NCBI RefSeq assembly: GCF_014672835.1
Contig: NZ_CP060244.1
Location: 1,405,001-1,469,000 of the forward strand
Source: Entomobacter blattae
Lineage (GTDB): Bacteria; Pseudomonadota; Alphaproteobacteria; Acetobacterales; Acetobacteraceae
DNA length: 64,000 bases
Direction: 5' to 3'
Positions 62,941 to 64,000 of the stretch are shown here, one piece after another; positions within the stretch are counted from its first letter, which is position 1, and each line of letters starts with the position of its first letter. The notes beneath the pieces are model-generated. The model did not search any database. It had not been told where the DNA came from and worked only from the letters and a program-made list of their open reading frames with translations. A program made the position numbers and the translations under genes.

Positions 62941-64000
62941 ATGTCCTCATCACCAATGTCTGCAAAAAAAATCTCTTCACAGGATCGTTTTCCTGAAAGC
63001 GAAGCGCTTCAAAAGGTGGCCGCTGCCGCTATGGAACGCCAGCTTAGGAAAGAGCGAGAGGTTGTTCAAGGCCATAATAAGAAGATTTTACCCTTAAAGG
63101 TAGGCACGCGTGCCTCGCCTTTAGCGTTGGTGCAGACCCGTAATTTTTTAACGATTCTTACACGATTTTGCCCGGTTTTACGCAATATGGGGGCTTTTGA
63201 AGAGCACCAGATTAAAACCACAGGCGATACTGTGCTTAACCGCCGTTTGGCAGAAATTGGGGGAAAAGGGCTTTTTGCTAAGGAGATTCACGAAGCGTTG
63301 CTGCGTGGAGAGGTGGATTTTGCCGTCCATAGCCTTAAGGATTTAGAAACTGAGTTGCCCGATGGGTTAGTGCTCGCTTGCACCATGAAGCGTGAAGATG
63401 TCAGGGATGCTCTTATTCTGGGGCCAGACCTGTATAATATGGATTTTGAAAACCCTTTTGCCGCTCTCCCGCAGGGGGCTGTGGTGGGTTCGTCTTCTGT
63501 TCGGCGGCAAGCCCAGCTTCTTCATGCCCGCCCGGATCTAAAATTCACCCTGATCAGGGGGAATGTGCAAACCAGGCTCGATAAGTTGGCCGGGCGAGAA
63601 TGCCAGGCCTCGCTATTGGCGATGGCCGGGTTGAAACGGCTTGGGCTGGAAAGTCGGGCAGATTTTCCACTTGATCCCACTCTTATGGTCCCTGCGGCAG
63701 GCCAGGGCATTGTTGGCATTACCGTCAGGGCCGATGATATTGAGCTGAGGGAGCTTCTGGCAGCGATTGAAGATTACGAATCCCGTGCGGTGATGACAGC
63801 AGAACGGGCTTTATTGGCCGAATTGGATGGGTCATGCCGCACTCCAATTGGGGGATATGCCCAGTTAATGCCGCTGGTTTCTGGTGGGGAGCCACATCTC
63901 CACCTGACTGGCCTTGTGGCCCGCGAGGATGGCAGCTTCCTTCTCAAACGTTCCATCAGTGGGGCTATTGAGGATGCAGAAAAAATGGGCCGACAGCTCG
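62941..64000 (+). CDS. hemC: Hydroxymethylbilane synthase (porphobilinogen deaminase), 3' end outside the window
   Basis: HemC joins four porphobilinogen units to hydroxymethylbilane in tetrapyrrole synthesis. The open frame continues to the window end (353 codons). It shows LKVGTRASPLALVQTR (about residues 55-70), GEVDFAVHSLKDLETELP, GSSSVRRQAQ, IRGNVQTRLDKL and AELDGSCRTPIGGYA, where C299 binds the dipyrromethane cofactor. About 54 extra residues precede the usual HemC start, with the ATG at 62941 preceded by no clear ribosome binding site, so the true start may be a later Met (the one at 63031, MERQLRKERE, is one option). Divergent from tsaD. Confidence 0.95.
   Translation, partial: MSSSPMSAKKISSQDRFPESEALQKVAAAAMERQLRKEREVVQGHNKKILPLKVGTRASPLALVQTRNFLTILTRFCPVLRNMGAFEEHQIKTTGDTVLNRRLAEIGGKGLFAKEIHEALLRGEVDFAVHSLKDLETELPDGLVLACTMKREDVRDALILGPDLYNMDFENPFAALPQGAVVGSSSVRRQAQLLHARPDLKFTLIRGNVQTRLDKLAGRECQASLLAMAGLKRLGLESRADFPLDPTLMVPAAGQGIVGITVRADDIELRELLAAIEDYESRAVMTAERALLAELDGSCRTPIGGYAQLMPLVSGGEPHLHLTGLVAREDGSFLLKRSISGAIEDAEKMGRQL

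Noticed and set aside
1-64000. tRNA, rRNA and riboswitch elements
   Set aside because: I looked for T-loop sequences and cloverleaf-like stems and found nothing convincing. A covariance-model scan could still find one I missed.

Overview
The window comes from an alphaproteobacterium, most likely an acetic acid bacterium (Acetobacteraceae) of the insect- or flower-associated type. This is inferred from gene content and order: a relic ctaD-like gene followed by ctaB (heme O synthase) and a coxF-like gene, hemC divergent from tsaD and gpsA, a murJ-mutS-glnD run, PmtA-type phospholipid methylation, and a Tim44-domain protein next to PmbA and an M16 peptidase. The species cannot be fixed from sequence alone. 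No rRNA, tRNA or CRISPR array was found. Positions 1-17700 are an accessory region built around a minus-strand type IV secretion (T4SS) operon. Read in its direction of transcription the order is virB1, a 109-residue unknown, virB2, virB3, virB4, a 53-residue unknown, virB5, an EexN-like lipoprotein, virB6, two small unknowns, virB7, virB8, virB9, virB10, virB11 and a frameshifted phospholipase-D-family nuclease. Many neighbours overlap by a few bases, which suggests translational coupling. Two plus-strand toxin-antitoxin modules sit inside the operon between virB6 and virB7: a DUF1778/GNAT pair and a CcdAB pair. The ccdAB module lies between two 99-bp direct repeats that copy the virB6 3' end and the start of the next gene. 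A trbM-like gene, a beta-repeat secreted protein with a strong terminator, and a RelBE-type pair follow. A second beta-repeat protein, frameshifted and cut by the window edge, lies at the left end. No virD4 coupling protein, relaxase or integrase is in view, so mobility cannot be decided here. Positions 18900-24980 hold two Gfo/Idh/MocA dehydrogenases, an MHS-type transporter, a small unknown protein and a DUF1275 membrane protein. Positions 25200-64000 are core genome: ubiB-like kinase, pepF-like oligopeptidase, uvrB, aldose 1-epimerase, greB, gshB, pmtA, the relic ctaD-ctaB-coxF cluster, Tim44-like protein, pmbA, M16 peptidase, thrC, a major royal jelly protein (MRJP)-family protein, a TPR protein, glnD, mutS, murJ, glutathione peroxidase, gpsA, tsaD and the 5' part of hemC. 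The most unusual feature is the intergenic DNA. It holds short broken copies of real genes (nuoD, an RND efflux pump, uvrB, ctaB, a membrane dipeptidase, a piece of murJ). It also holds many short tandem repeats of 6-26 bp, some of which run into coding sequence. One 18-bp repeat array lengthens the region before the signal peptide of the MRJP-family protein, and a similar 18-bp array lies between pepF and uvrB. The ctaD-like protein keeps the low-spin heme ligands but appears to have lost the heme a3/CuB ligands, so it looks like a retained non-catalytic oxidase relic.
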